DNA of 64,000 nt from Acanthopleura granulata (GCA_016165875.1 JABBOT010000080.1:13126337-13190336); one strand, 5' to 3'; positions 25,712 to 39,960 are shown, counted from the stretch's first letter. Numbers and translations: made by a program. Notes: generated by a model from the sequence alone, not told the origin.

Positions 25712-28700
25712 TATGCAGGCGTCAGAACAAATATTTGCATATACAATACCACTCGTCAACCATAAAGGGTGTCCCAGTTCAATAATCCTCAGACCAATAT
25801 CTAACACAATGTTCAACATAAACCATCAAAGAATAAAATAAGCATATACAGCAAATCATTATAGAATGCGGTCATGTAGCCATTAAATGCAGCTGTTAAA
25901 GAGGAGGCGGAATCTAATGTAAACAAATTTAAACGGTAATCAGTTTTCATTAATTTTCACAAGATAAAAATTAAAAAAAAGGTGATGTTCGTAAAAAATG
26001 TTTTAGGACATAATTTTCCTTTTGGGGGAAAAAATACTATGCCGAGGCGGATAGCACATGAGAATGTCTTAATTCATGCATTGAAATATTTAATATTATA
26101 TGTATTCTATACACAAGTCTATTTCTGTAGGAAAACTCCAATGCCCTCATAAACTTGTCGGTAATTCGCCGTGGCTGTGCACTCAGATACGACTAGATCA
26201 TTATAGGGTTTTCACGTGACTTGGTTTTATTTTTGGGGGTCTGCTAATTGGTCATTTCCTTTGGCTGCAAAATCTCACCGGCTTGTCGGTTCTCTTTGAA
26301 CTCGGTCTTCAGCCGGGGGTCTGGGCACTCGCAAACATATGTGTGTGAATACATAACTGTACCTGTGTGCCACCATTAGGTAGAAAATAGTGTAGTATAA
26401 CGGTAACTGAGCTTTAGCCCACTTAATAAGTCTTGTTATATGAACGCTGATTATGGATTTACGCCACTTCGACAGTATTTCGGCCATATATCGTGGCGAG
26501 AATATCTTTGAACAATGAAATAGTATAAGGTTTGTAACATTTAAAACAAACAGAAATAGGCATTTTTCATTTTAAAACATTAGTTCAAAGTTGTATACCA
26601 CATTCATTTTACCTATATATAAGGATAATATATAGAAACTGTACATGACGAATGAAACTGTGTTTTCAAATTCTAGTTATCTTTTTGCACACTGGAATAT
26701 CAAATCAAGTGAAAATCCTCTATAGAATCTAGAGTTCAAATCGTATCTAACTCTACCATTTTCAGATTTTTCTAATGTACTAAATGTAGCTGGAGGTTTG
26801 AACTATAAGACTGGCAAGATGTACCAAGTGGCCAGATGCCTTGTTGAATATTCAGCCATCTGTCCCATAAATACAAAAAAAGCTATATTATTCGATATAA
26901 AATTCTGGGTTTAGCCTGTGTAATAAATGACCATGACCAACTTAGTCCACAATCCCACAACCTGATAGACTTCAACTGCTTGATCGTATTTCATTATGGC
27001 AGAGAGTTCTGAAAAATCATTATCCAAACTGTTTTATAGAATGTTATTCACTCATGCTTACTTCCATTCTAAGATGGCTTTGCCTGCATTGAATGGATAA
27101 CTACTTCACTCAGCTACACACACTGACATACACACATAAGACGCACTGGTATGATTGACATGGAATACATAACAAACCACAAAATATTTCTGTTTGTCTC
27201 CGCAAGATCAGCGGGGAGTTGATGAGCAATATGCTGGGTCACCAACAAACGTGACACAGAGCGAACAAAAACAACAGGTTTCACACGATTGGTTGTATAA
27301 GTGACACTTTTTAGATGAACACAACAAGTAACACTATATAAATTTGAAAAGTTTATTTTGTTTAACACATATTATTTCACCAACTACAAAATTTACCATA
27401 CATACACAAAATTGGTACACTGAGAGAAATGTTTGGGTCAACAGATTAAAAAATCTGAGTTTTCCAGTAGAGATAGTTCAACTCAGAAAACTGAGTCACA
27501 TGACCAGAGTCTCTGAATACAGCTCGTATTATCTTACGGACTCATAACTGGTCAATGAGTCCTTTGATTTCTCTTGTAAGTTACCCAAAGATTTAGGTGA
27601 GTCTGTAATGATTTGGTTGATCTGATCAAATGACTGTTTATGTCTGCTTATCCAAGCTTTTCTCAGTGTACTATTCTTGAAGATTCTCCTGCAAAAGGAG
27701 ATTTATATGGCACTTAGACTAGGGACCATCATAACTGAAATTAAAAGAAAAATGACATAAAAGGAAACAAATATAAATTTTACAGTCAACAATTCATACA
27801 TACCAAGTTGTCCACGCTCTTTGTTCTGTACATGTTTTTTTCCCCCTTATTGTCCTCTTGACACTGGTCAGTAGAATGGTAATGTCCGGTTCGGATCACC
27901 CGTGTTAAGTATATACGGTCCTCTTCTTGCCGTTTCCCACCTCTCACCAGCAACAGTTGGGTCTTCTCTGACTCATACCTCAAGGGGCAGCCGAGAATAT
28001 GGGTGCTGGATTAAGAGAACAACAGGTATAGAGGCGTCACTGTTGCGTGATTCCTGTCAGGATAGTTTAACAACTTTCCCAGTGGGTGCTAAAACACTTC
28101 AACTAAGGTCTCTATCACTATTCCGCACGTTGAACCAACTACCTGCTGCTTTTGTCATCCTGCATCACAGATGATGATGAGGTATAGGGCCCGATCTTGG
28201 AAATGTGGCTGCTGCTACCCAGTCTATATACATACTCATTTCCATACATTCAAAGGTTATAGTAGGACGGCGCATGTTCTAACAATAAACAGATGGATGT
28301 GTTATTGGAAACGCCGAAATAGAAACAAGAGGCCACGTGTCTTATACACCGCACTCTGACTTCAGTCCATGCATTTAAGAATGTGCATTATCTTTTCAGG
28401 TGAACGATAGTTGGCTATGAATCATGGAATCGTCTTTCTTCGGCCCTCCTTCGCATTCAGCGGACTCATCAGTCACGGATCTCATTAGTGTAATTCTGGT
28501 ACAAATTCTGGCGGTGACCGCTGCTTTAACAGGTCCACATTTTTGACAGAGAAAGGCCATCCTTAACCGAGAGTATGAGAACAATCCTCAACATGCTGAG
28601 TATCCATGTATACTCTCCAGATATGTGCTCTGTCTACTCAACTTCCTACTTTAGGATAACTGAAACTTTTTGTAACTCATTTAGTAATTCCGTGACACCG

Positions 28701-29576
28701 CAGCAAAAGACTTTATCTTCAAATTAAACTAAACGGTTGGAAATATATGGTCACAGAATCAAAGTGCTTACCACCTGGGTGCGCAGGTTAGCTACTCAGC
28801 AGGTCTGAGGCTTCAACCTTGCACAAATCAAATGTCAGCCAAACTCTTGACTTGAATTTATTTCACCCCTGCGTGGAGCTAAGAATTTTATTTTGAATCT
28901 CGAAATGGCAGCATTATCAGTTCTTCTCTCGGCGAAGTGGAACCTGTCCTCAACCTGGCAGATATCATCACTCCGGAAGTCTTCGACTATTTCCGTAATC
29001 CGAAACCGAGGCCAATCGAAAGGTGGCGCCCATATCAGCTCACGACTGCGCTTCTCTAGCGTTCTAACTGTGGATAAGTAGGAAAAAAAACCAAAAAAAA
29101 AAAAAACTTCGGTATGTATGTTCTTGAGTTTATCTGACTAACTGCGGACATGTTTAATGCAAAGATGATACGGATTTAATTGGAGCTCGACTGAGGTTAA
29201 GGACTGAAGAGCCTTATGACATAAACAGTCATAAGATCGCATAAACAAAATCGGGAGAGTCATTGCCAAATCTTCAATTTTAGGATTAAGTTAGCTTCTT
29301 GGTTATCAGTCACTTACGTTGAAGATATCAATTATTTTAGAAATATTGCCAAATAAATTTTCGCCAATTAAAAACACATTTCTTTGTCAACAACCATTCG
29401 CTTCCGCTTGCATACCATGTACAGTGACATATGGAACGAAATGACTTACAGGCTTTTACATATGTTTGATACCAACTCTTCAAAGGAATCGTTTCACTCA
29501 TATCAGATACACTTGTTTAAGGCCTTTTAACTTCAACTTCAATTATTTAGGACTTTGTAAAAATGATACGGTTATT

Positions 29577-29665
29577 TCCTTCCACCATATAATGCTCACT
29601 GCCGTCGTGTAAGTGAAATATTATTGAGTGTACGACGTAAATCACCAAGGAAATAAATAAATGAA
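29577..29665 (+). mobile_element. SINE family 1, 3' fragment
   Basis: Keeps TTCCACCATATAATGCTCAC, GTGTAAGTGAAATATT, and the AAATAAATAAATG tail. Confidence 0.75.
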
Positions 29666-31768
29666 TACATTATACGGTTACACGGTAGACGGTGGCGTCG
29701 ATATAGCCTTCTGCTTTAATCAGCTTGATAAACGCCAAAAATATTGTACAGCTTTTACTGAAAATATGAAGTTTCCACTAATTGTATGTCAATGAAAATT
29801 CTGTCAAACTGGAATGCACCTTAGTGTTTATTTACAGTTAGCTGGCTTCTAATGCTTTAAGGTACATCTTTGAACACAATATAAATGTACTCATTTTGAA
29901 ACCATGCATAGTAGAATTGTGGACTTTCTTGCATCATCCGACCATCGTAATAAAAACCACTTATAATAAGAAAGATTATAAAGTACAACATGGTTTTCCA
30001 AACATTTCTGTCACAGAAATGTAATATATTGATACTATATATTAAAGGTGAACTGTCGAGGTTCTATTTTTCATCACATCGCAGGGCAATTATCCATTTT
30101 CGATGGGATTCGATGGATGATATGAAAACTAATCCCATCGTAATTCGGTGTGTGATTAGCTGCACAAAACGGCATGCCGCCAGTATGACGTCATTCAATA
30201 GCTAACATCAAGGGCTAAAAAGCGTGCAGAGAATACCAAGGTACTTGGAAACTCAGCCTATCGGTCTACAGAGAAATATAATTTTCAAAACATCTAGCCA
30301 GTTTTAGATAACTCTACTTTGCCAATTTTGCTCGAAAAACTTGATCAACTGAGACAGATCACCTTAATTACTTTTTATATTACTCATTCGCTCTCCACTA
30401 ATTATATGTAAGTTCTTCATGGAAACCTCTTATATGTGTATTAATTTTTTAGTGGCCTGTTATTTTCAATTTTGACACAAAAGGAATTTTAACACAAAGT
30501 TTTTGTAAAAAAATATACATTTAAACGATTATTCATAGCTGCCCATATATCATACACCAAGGTCGGTTTGACTTTTGGTTGAGAAGCGCTAGAGAGTATA
30601 AGAAAGTACATACATGAAGAACATGGGCATCACTTCGATGCTTTGATGCAGAAAACACCAGAATTACAGACACTAAGCTAGACCATGCGTAGAAATTATG
30701 TATTGCACACTGATGATGTCAGACATTTTGGGCGTGACAGGAATTTAGATGAGATTTACACGGGGAAAAACATCTTGTGTCCATGCATTATGAATGGAAT
30801 GGCATTTTCATAAATTTAAATGTATCAGCTTTAGAGTGCATGTCAGATCATTCGGTCAAATAACTGACATACATCTACAGAGGCAATGTAGATACTGTGA
30901 AATAGTAATGCACGCTGTATTAGGGCTTGGTCGACAGTACGTGTTATCGCATTAATAGAACAGACTCCCCTTTAAATCCACATGTAGTACACATAATATA
31001 AAACAACATTTCCTGACAATTCCAAATATGGCTTCCATGATGTTTTTTTGTTTTTTTTACCTTTTTTTTAAAATGTACCTAAAGGTCGAAGTTCTACTAT
31101 GTGTGGTCTTTGCAGTACTATACGTCTGGTTAACAGGAAAAATAAAACTGTGAATTAAATATCCAATGTGAAAGTCCACCGTATAGAAACGTATTGTGTG
31201 AGTGTTCCTTTAAATTTCGTGGAGCATTGCCGGGTTCCCCATGCAGTACTGCAACTGCCATGTCCTTGGTCTTTCTGAAGAAACGAACTCTGATGCTCCA
31301 CGGCCAAACCTACGATCGTTATATGAAGTAATACGTGGAGCTGATTCCATTGCTTTACAATCCAGGCAAAATTAATCGATCACTGAGTTCCAGTTAGCAT
31401 GCTAACAACCAGTTTTCATTTGGTATCTACCAAATTGTCAAAAACATAGAAATCGAAAACAGTCTTAGTGTTTTCGAATCTCCACCTGGCTAGGTCTAAT
31501 TTCCTCCATCCATTAATTTATTTTTTGGATTACTGTTTAATGCTATACACTTTTATAATGGAGGCCGGGTTTATGGGTGGCGACAACCGCACGGTGTAAA
31601 CCACTGACCTTTGACAACTTAATGACAAACTTTTCCACATGTCACGTATAGACGTGCACGCCATATTTATATGGTCTTCAACTATTGTTAAACTGCGCAA
31701 ATGTCCACAATAGGTCGTTGTGCGCTTGCGCTATTGTCACCAAACCATCACTAACAGTTCCCCATTGA

Positions 31769-31978
31769 TATATTTATGTAATTGATTGGTGTTTTACACC
31801 ATACTAATAAGAATATTTCAATTATACGGTGGTCAGCATTATGATGGTACGAAACAGGATAGAGCCCAGGGGAAACCCACGACCATCCGCAGGTTGCCGG
31901 CAGACCTTTCCACGTACGGTCGGAGGGAATGCCAGCATGAGCTGGATTTGAACTCACAGTGTCAGCATTGCTGACCAT
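31769..31978 (-). mobile_element. SINE family 1, reverse, head partly lost
   Basis: Plus-strand landmarks GATTGGTGTTTTACACCATA, GGGAAACCCACGACCATCCG and GCCAGCATGAGCTGGATTTG. Ends at CTCACAGTGTCAGCATTG. Confidence 0.83.
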
Positions 31979-32587
31979 TAATATAACCTTTCTAATAAAG
32001 GAAACAGTGGTGAACACAACCTAAAACAGAAATAAAAATAAATAAGTAAATTGTTCTCGTCTTCTCAGGAAAAGGGTTTGTATTACTGTGGTAATGTCAG
32101 TTTGACTCCTGACTCAGCTGACCAAAGTGGCTCAGTACATAGTTTCCATCTACATCTAAACGAAGGGGTAACAAGTTCTGATGCGCCCAACGGCTGTTGC
32201 ATGATCACCCGTCCCTCAAATGTGACGGCGTTGACATAACTCGGTAATTACCTCCATCCACCACCCCTCAGGACGCGAATCATGACAGTGAAGGGCTTAG
32301 AGTGAAGACACAATTGGTCCTCTGCCAATCCCTGTCGACCATGCAGGCATTTCAATTTTCTCCGCAGTTAAACCTGGCACGAGAGCCCAAGCTTCCGGGA
32401 TAACTCGGAAGTTTGACTACGCCCTTGGTTAACTGAAGCCCTATGCCGAGATACAGCGCCTTTGGCCTGATGCATCACCACGCAAAGCTCATTATGTAAA
32501 AAGAATACCCTTGCTATGAACGGTACACCAATTTATGCGAAAATGAAATGTATGCATTAAGGGGCTGATCAGTTGCTACTTTATAAG

Positions 32588-32690
32588 CAAGGCCTTATGT
32601 TTCACTGATTGCGTGTGACCATTGGTCAACTATCACATGTCGCTGCTCTGGTTTCACTCTATGTATATAGTGTATACCTGACTTTGCACA
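32588..32690 (-). mobile_element. Dispersed repeat family 3, partial, reverse
   Basis: GCGTGTGACCATTGGTCAAC, TATCACATGTCGCTGCTCTG and GTTTCACTCTATG match the 5' part of the family in reverse. Confidence 0.6.
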
Positions 32691-33344
32691 GTTGCAAAGA
32701 TTTCAAAAATGACAGAAGCAGAAACTTTGTGTTGACAATAGTTTTATTATCTACGCCACCAGGTGGCGCACAATCGGGTGAAAATGTTAATAACTGTTGT
32801 GACATGGCTCGGTACGCTGCGTCTTGTCACAAAGTTTGAGAAGTTTTCAGCCAGGCACACAGCCAGCGACTTTGTTTACCTTCTTCAAGATTCGTTATTG
32901 TTGAAGGTGTGGGTGCATGTCGACGGTATCTATAGTGTTTACTTCAAACCAAACATTCGCTGACACTGTGCTAAATACACACTGCACTAATAGTGTTGTT
33001 GTCTTGTCTTTTTAAGCGAAGTCAGAATGAAGACAGCTATAGGACTGGACTCGGAACAAGTTTTACCTCATTGAGTAAGGCACTTAACTCCGTCCCAAAA
33101 ACGAGGACATCGATGTGCGGGCTTAGTCCTGGCCTTGGGCAGGGAATTTGTAGATGTCGGTTTTTACGGTTTTTCTCCTCGATGATAAGCGGTCTGTCAA
33201 CCGCGCACGTTTCACTGTTTGTGTAGTTTAACCGTTCGTTAAAGATCATGCGCCTCCCACCAGCACAGTATGCATACCTTTACGTCACACGTAGAAAAGT
33301 TCGTTAGTAGCTTACCAAAGATTCCTGGTTTACCCGAGCAGGCA

Positions 33345-33425
33345 CCCTGATTTCTTCCAACCATAAAATGATCAGTAACATTCTTTAACGTGTTTGGCGT
33401 TAATCGATCAATTAATTAATCAAAC
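33345..33425 (+). mobile_element. SINE-like 3' fragment
   Basis: CTGATTTCTTCCAACCATAA, then ACGTGTTTGGCGTTAATCGA and ATTAATTAATC. Related to the family 1 3' end. The bases to its left (CACGTAGAAAAGTTCGTTAG) resemble the segment at 21.63 kb. Confidence 0.5.
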
Positions 33426-35795
33426 AATCAGTCTGTCGAAACAAGTAGAGTGTTGAAAACCATCCTGTTGGTAAAGCTCGTAATTTTTTACCACAAAAAC
33501 TCCGGTATTTCTACAACGGTTTTACTACAACATTTGCTTAAGTGGCAAAACACCCATAATAGGAGAAACACGCGAGCTGTGTGGGTTCACATATTATATC
33601 ACACCATGATAATACGGCCAGTATGACGTTGTTTAATAGCGAAAACGCATGGCACCACCTGTAAAAATGTTACGATAATTTTACAACCATGCATTTATGG
33701 CAGCATTTGTGTTTAAAGTTGTCTCGATTTTACATAGTACTTAAGACTCCTACACATAAATAAGATTTAAAGCACGATAAAACTCCATTACGTGCAAAAC
33801 ATTTTTTTCATGGCGGTCGAGAGGATTTGCTGGTTCTGTGATATAGAGTTCTCTTGGCAACAAATGGACAAGACTGAGTCTACAAATGAGAAACCACAAC
33901 TGCTAAATAAGTGCATGAAAACCTTCTTGTACGAGCCGACAATGAGCAAGAGAGATCTGGGTTTGAACCAGCGATTTAACATGTGGGTTAGGAGCTGCTC
34001 ATCTCGAGAGCACAGTTTTTTGTTTCTCCACCAAATATTGCTCAGAGCGTGAACAAGCGGAACACTCATGTATGATTTTAAAGAACAATGAATTAAATAA
34101 ATAAACCAAAAAATATATGCTTCGATGTAGGCGGACCGAATCGCATACTGTTATGTATCGTAACCAAGAGTAATCTAAAACGGTTGTTTGTTATCTCCCC
34201 TGATCTTTTCCACACATGCGTAAGTAGACCGCTATGCCTGCTTTGCTTTTCATCCAGGCTTCATTTCCAGTACGTCTCACACGTTGTCATGGTTATGTCC
34301 CGATTCATTACCCCAGCCAAGTTTGTTATCACACAAGTGCTGGCTGCAGCTTATCAACATTTCATCATAAATATGTAATTGTATATTCACCCAGCTCTTT
34401 CTCAAAACTTACAGTTCAGTACGCCTGTCCTTCTTGGAACTATTCATCAAATTACGATACACTGTACAAGACAAGCGAGTTTCTCGATGTCCGGATGATT
34501 ATTAAGCCAAAATGCATTGAAGAGATAACAATAAATAAATGACTACAGAACACCAGTTGTATATACATTCAATTAATTCCATACCCGGTAAGATTCTCTA
34601 TTTTTTTTTTTTTGTTTTTTTTGTTGTTTTTTTTTTGTTTCTTTTTTGCTTTTTTCCTTCCGTTTCTTTTATGTTGGTCCTAGAGTAGTTTAGTAAAAAC
34701 ATTTTGATCATGTGATAATGTAGGCCGACACGATCTGCCTCTGTTTGCTTATTTAATATACTGACAGACTGTATGAAATTCTTGTCGGTATATTAAATAT
34801 GCATACAGGCAGGCGCAGATCATGGCGGACTGGTGATAATGCAAAGCAAACTGATACACTTGTGCATATGTTTTTTTGATTTGATATATACGATACAAGG
34901 TTGTACCAATTTTTAAATTCTTAAGAAAATCGTTAAACAACAACCAATTACATCAAAAGGTCCATTTATCAAACAGTTTTCTATAAAATCATGCCTCATC
35001 TCACTGAAAGTTCAGACTTCATATATTGTACACCCTTATACCAGCGGGCATTTTGTGTTGTGCTTAAGGTATCAGAAAACGAAAAGCGCATCTGCAACAT
35101 CTAAATAAATCGTCTCTGATGCTGACCGAATTTTTTGGACGAGCCAAACCCCTTGGGGAATCCGAGTATATTGTTACGGCGTGTAAGTAGTTGTCGGATA
35201 GCCCTACATGCCACCTTGCCATACCCCCCCCCCCAATCAAACCCCTACCCCAGTATACCCTGTATGTTATACATCCCTTGTACTCTCTCTCTCCGGGCAC
35301 ATGTGGTCGACACTTAACAGAGTGCCGAGAAACCCAGGCGGGATTCCGCAATCCAAACAAACTCTGTTGATCGAAAACCCAAATAAATCTGGCTCCAGTG
35401 CGAGACATGGTATTCTCTTTCCAACAATGCCAAGCTATTTCCTTTCAACTGGCATGTTCATCTGACGGCAGATGCACATATAATACCGGTAGATTATGAA
35501 ATGCACCCTGTTCCGCTGGGATGGTGTCGGCGCGCATTGATTACATCAGGTTATTCAGTATTCGATTCATGTGCTAGGATTTCCATGTGGGTACGGTACT
35601 TACACTCGTGTTGCGCCCTTGCGGATGCAGAACGGTACATCTGCTTTTTTATGTTCCGGTACAGAGGGAGAGTTAAAATGATAAGTCCAAAGAAACTGGG
35701 CCGGAAATTCGACTGTTTAATCACGGATCTTTGGCTAATCCTCCCAGAATAAGAAAGTAACCAAATGCCTTTTTTCAATACAGCTATGTTAGTTA

Positions 35796-35995
35796 TTTAT
35801 TTATTTGATTGGTGTTTTACGCCGTACTCAAGAGTATTTCACTTATACGGTGGCGACCAGCATCATCGTAAGATAGAGGATATCGGACAGAACCCGGGAG
35901 AAACCTACGACCATCCGCAGTTTACTGGCGGACCTTCTCACGTAAAACCGGAGAGGAAGCCAGCGTGAGATGGGCTCGAACTCAGAGTGATCGCT
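35796..35995 (-). mobile_element. SINE family 1, reverse, diverged
   Basis: Plus-strand landmarks TTTGATTGGTGTTTTACGCC, AACCCGGGAGAAACCTACGA and GGAGAGGAAGCCAGCGTGAG. The tRNA head is missing. Confidence 0.83.
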
Positions 35996-36231
35996 TCAAA
36001 TATTTTGTTGTGTAAAGAGAATTAATGTTTGAACTTTAGCCCAATATGTCTTGGTGGAACAGGCTCCTTGCTTCAGTGTCTTTGTCCCACCTCAGATTTG
36101 AATTTTTACTCCCTCTGCTGTTTCATTAGTGTACTTCTCCAAACGTTTTTAAATCCCATATTAATATGTGCACAATTGTCAATGAATTTATATTTCACTA
36201 AAATGATATTACTCTTGCCTATATTGAGTTT

Positions 36232-36545
36232 ATCCAGACTCCCTGGGTGGCCCGGTTTAGAGCCTCCGCTTCGGGGTCGGGAGATCCCGGATCAATCTGG
36301 CATGGCTCGGGTCATGTCAAAGACTATAAAGATGCATTGTGCTTGTTGCTGGCTCGCTTGGCCCTCAGCAAGGAGAGGTTATAGCAAGGAAACAGGACTA
36401 GATGGGATGTCACGTCTGGTTTCCTTGGCGTGATGTTCTAGTGATGGCAGTACTTTGGCGGCATGGACTCGTACTGCTATAAGAGGACTCAGTATATAAG
36501 CATACTAAGGAGTCCTTGTCGTCACATAAACCCAAGCATACATGC
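36232..36545 (+). mobile_element. tRNA-derived SINE, family 2
   Basis: Head CTGGGTGGCCCGGTTTAGAG with GGTCGGGAGATCCCGGATCA reads like A and B boxes. The body has GGAAACAGGACTAGATGGGA, GGCGTGATGTTCTAGTG and GCAGTACTTTGG, and is shared with a copy at 63.4 kb. Confidence 0.75.
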
Positions 36546-37322
36546 ATACATTTAATAGTTTATTCAAAGCATTGTTCCAGAAAGTATGACTAACAAAACT
36601 GATGTAGGACGTGTCAGTTTATGATTCAGCGATAAGTTAACTGCATGCAGTCTACACTTTGAAACAGATTTTCTTAAATACAACCTGTTGTGAGGACGGA
36701 CGCTTGTGCTCATAGACGATATCAGTCCTCAGTTGTCAGTCGGGTTCTTATTGTTGCAAACCATCGGCCATGCCCATGCAACTGGGATCATGCACAGACT
36801 CGATCCTAGCACTCGGCTGCGGCTTTACATCAGGGAATATCAAACGATTGGCGATCCTTTTCCACGGTCTCCTCAACCCATAATCCTGGTGCACAAATTC
36901 GTGTAATTGAGCAGTTTGTACCACTGCCGAATATCACCGCCTTGTAACAGAAAAACACACGTCAAGAATTGTTCCCGTGTATACAGCAACGACGACGAGC
37001 TTAATAGGTGGAGAATCCCGGAAATGCCCGAAAGAATCATTCGCACTTCATCAGATGCGTGACAAACCAACTGACAAAGCCGCATCTAAACTATAACGAG
37101 AGCTTGTGGTATCAGTTACGAAAATCGCTTTGAATTAAGATGCATGGTTTAACTGTTAAAGTTCATCAGATTCACAATTAATGGGCAAACTACTGTATCA
37201 GTGTGAAACTCCACTGCGTTACAAGTGAATGTAAAGGTAGGCTCTGACCCCATCCGCGAATATAGAGCACTAGTAAAAATGCACATGGCACAATCACCAG
37301 TGTGTTTATATTAATAAAGAAA

Positions 37323-37327
<5 letters not shown>

Positions 37328-37363
<36 letters not shown>
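37328..37363. repeat. (AT)n microsatellite
   Basis: About 18 uninterrupted AT units. Confidence 0.95.
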
Positions 37364-37366
<3 letters not shown>

Positions 37367-37465
37367 TCTTCATGAATGACTGGATACATATGGAGGTAGA
37401 CTCAACTGTAAACTTTGTGATAAGTTATCAGATACTAAAGTTAACACTCGGTATATAATAGACTA

Positions 37466-37600
37466 CCACATAAAAATAAAACCAGAACCGCGACGGCAGT
37501 GCGTGTAATAGTTGGCAAATGGTCACAGGGAGTCGGTGAAATCTGGCCTTCTGTCAGTTTACCTCAGTTAGAGTTTTATTCTAACATAGTTAACAGCCAA
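37466..37600 (+). mobile_element. Dispersed repeat family 3, forward
   Basis: AATAAAACCAGAACCGCGAC, ATAGTTGGCAAATGGTCACA, GTGAAATCTGGCCTTCTGTC and AGTTTACCTCAGTTAGAGTT match the reverse complement of the 12.5- and 21.2-kb copies. Confidence 0.75.
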
Positions 37601-38834
37601 ATGCTAGAGCGTGAAGAACGCTCCTTATCTATGCTATCAAAAGCCTCCATTCAAAGATTCTTAAATTTTGCCATACATACCAGACAATGATTGCAACTTA
37701 CAATACAGCGGGGAAGATCTATGGCGCTATGCTTTGTAAGTATTATCTAATTCCACCTAACGCGAGGCCAGGGGCAATATAGGTGCAGTTTTAATATCAC
37801 CACTATGTTAACATGAACAGTTGCAAACTTATACAGGGAAACGAGTCAAGCAGTATTTAACTGTTAATCAATCAAGAAAAAGAACGGGTTTCGGGTAGCA
37901 GCTTGACTCATCCTGGGATACAACATTACATGAACGACTCGTCGGTGCTGTGATGAGCACACCGGCAGGTGTCTACGACTCCGTATACCGCAAACACACA
38001 CGATAGGTATTTGTACAATATTGCGTATTTGGCATGCATTGTAACACACATACAGGTGGTCAGTGAAAGCGTACTACATACTTCTGTATTATTACTTCTT
38101 CTACATGTGGCCCGAGATACTTTACGGTTACGATATCACAATGTGATTTGCAACTGTTTATCGGTTGTAAACACGCACCGTGGTACAATAGGCCTACTTT
38201 ACATCAACACACAGGCGTTGTCTGTAAGCTTGTCAGCATTTAAGTCCATGCAGCCAACACTCGCAATTGGGCCAGACTCAGTTTTGGGCTTTGGAATTGT
38301 ATCCACATGCGTCCCTTTCGGGCTGCCATGGAATGACCAAAACATAGCTAGCCCAACTGGGACATGTTTCGGGCACATTTTCAGCCCTGTAGAGCCGGCC
38401 CAATGGGGACACTCGCGGATCCATTAAAACAAACCCCATCAGAGCCCAATTTGTAGCCCGCTTTGGCTCCACACGTGCCCCAACTGTCAGTCTTTCAAAG
38501 TTCTGTTGTAGCCAAACATCATTCATGACTAAATTTTGAAAAATATTTCGCATACGCTATCCATCGGTGTTCATAAAACCCTGACATAGTATTTTATAAA
38601 ATACGTAACTGAACTTACATATATCTTTCATTCACCGAGTGCTCAACCATTCCTTTTTTAATAGCAACACTAAAGTTTTTCCCAGGTGCTGTAACTGAAT
38701 CAAGGTGGTCTGACATGTATTTGCCCGTGTTAATTTTTCGGCACATAAAAGTAGAGGCCTCTGAGCGACGCGCGACTGAGTGCTGAGCACCTTTCACAAT
38801 ACCTGTCAAAAGCCACAGATCTAACCACAGGCGA

Positions 38835-38964
38835 GGACCCAGCTTCATGAAGCACACTGAGCTAAGTATTCGCTTAACTTTCACGACAACGTTTGTTGTC
38901 GAGATAGGAAGTGCACTTAGCTAAGGGTTACTGAGCACTAAGTATGCTTCATGAAACCGGGTCC
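38835..38964. mobile_element. Foldback MITE, 130 bp
   Basis: Left end GGACCCAGCTTCATGAAGCA and the reverse complement of the right end GGACCCGGTTTCATGAAGCA match at 18 of 20 positions. The interior also folds (CTTAGCTAAG-type segments). No coding capacity and no clear target-site duplication seen. Confidence 0.8.
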
Positions 38965-39544
38965 AGACCTGTTAATCCGCGGTTAAAACAAAACTCGAAT
39001 CCTGCTCTGTCGGTATCGCACATGGAACTCTTTGAAGGGCTCGAGTTGGGACTCCTTCCATTTTACCTACGTGATATAACATGGCTGTGAGTAGCAATGT
39101 TGGTCAGCGAGGTTAGCAAAATGCAAACAGTAATGAAGTAAATTTCACACTAAATCTGAAAATTTATGCACAAAAAGCAGCGTTTCAGCAACGCAAAAAA
39201 TGATATCGCTGAAGATCTCCTCGTTGTTGGCTTTAGTTGTTCTCACAAAATGGCGATCGCAGCATTACTAATAATGTCTACTCTTGGAGCTTGCGAGAGT
39301 GTCAAATTAGGAAGCTTAGCCGCGTAAACTCTGAGCAAAACTGACCAACAAATTGAAGTCATTGATCGTGTTTGAATTCGAATATGAGACGCGGGAAACA
39401 TGTATAGCGTCCATTGTAAAGACAGGAAAATCTGACAGATAGAAATTTAAAGACGGAAGCTAGACCGCTATTATAGCGTCTCCAAAGTTCATCTTTTTCA
39501 CATCCCAGTATGCATGGGTAATGATAACTATGTATAACTAAAAC

Positions 39545-39960
39545 TTATACTTATGTTATAACCATAGAGAATATTGGTGTTTTACCAAGAAAAAAGAGTT
39601 TTTATTAAAGAAAATAATGGTGTTTTTTTCCAAGAGAAGCCGAGTTTTTCATCACATAAAGGCTGTATTGTTTTATAACAGGAAAATAACAGTGATGTGT
39701 AGAAACACAGGTTTCCTCCTATATAGCCCTGATTTCATTCGCGTGAACAATTCATGCGACTCTGTCGAAGTTTATTACCAGAACAGAACAAAAATTGTGT
39801 TCTATCACAAGAAAATAAGAGAACATATAATCACAAACAATTATGAAGATTAATTAATAAAAAATTATGCTATTATACCACGGGAAAATAATGGTGTTTT
39901 ATTGCAGGAAAATTATTTAATTTCGTATCAAAACAAAACGATGGTATTTTATTTCAGGAG
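39545..39960. repeat. Degenerate minisatellite, GGAAAATAATGGTGTTTTAT-like
   Basis: Loose copies of GGAAAATAATGGTGTTTTAT recur near 39571, 39608, 39660, 39880 and 39935 with irregular spacing. The plus-strand frames at 39617-39853 and 39902-40087 are by-products of the repeat. Confidence 0.55.

Larger units (their letters stand above)
20061..31768. other. No gene recognised; repeats and unique sequence
   Basis: Contains family 3 at 21.2 kb, SINE fragments at 25.6 and 29.6 kb, and a stretch at 22.1-23.33 kb with some LTR-like traits (see findings). Frames are short and unmatched. Confidence 0.55.

Noticed and set aside
27455..27495. CTGAGTTTTC / GAAAACTGAG inverted repeat
   Set aside because: Ten-base arms with a 21-base gap are not unusual in AT-rich sequence and nothing else marks the site.
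36029..36433. 134-residue plus-strand frame
   Set aside because: Its second half is SINE family 2 sequence, so the frame is accidental.
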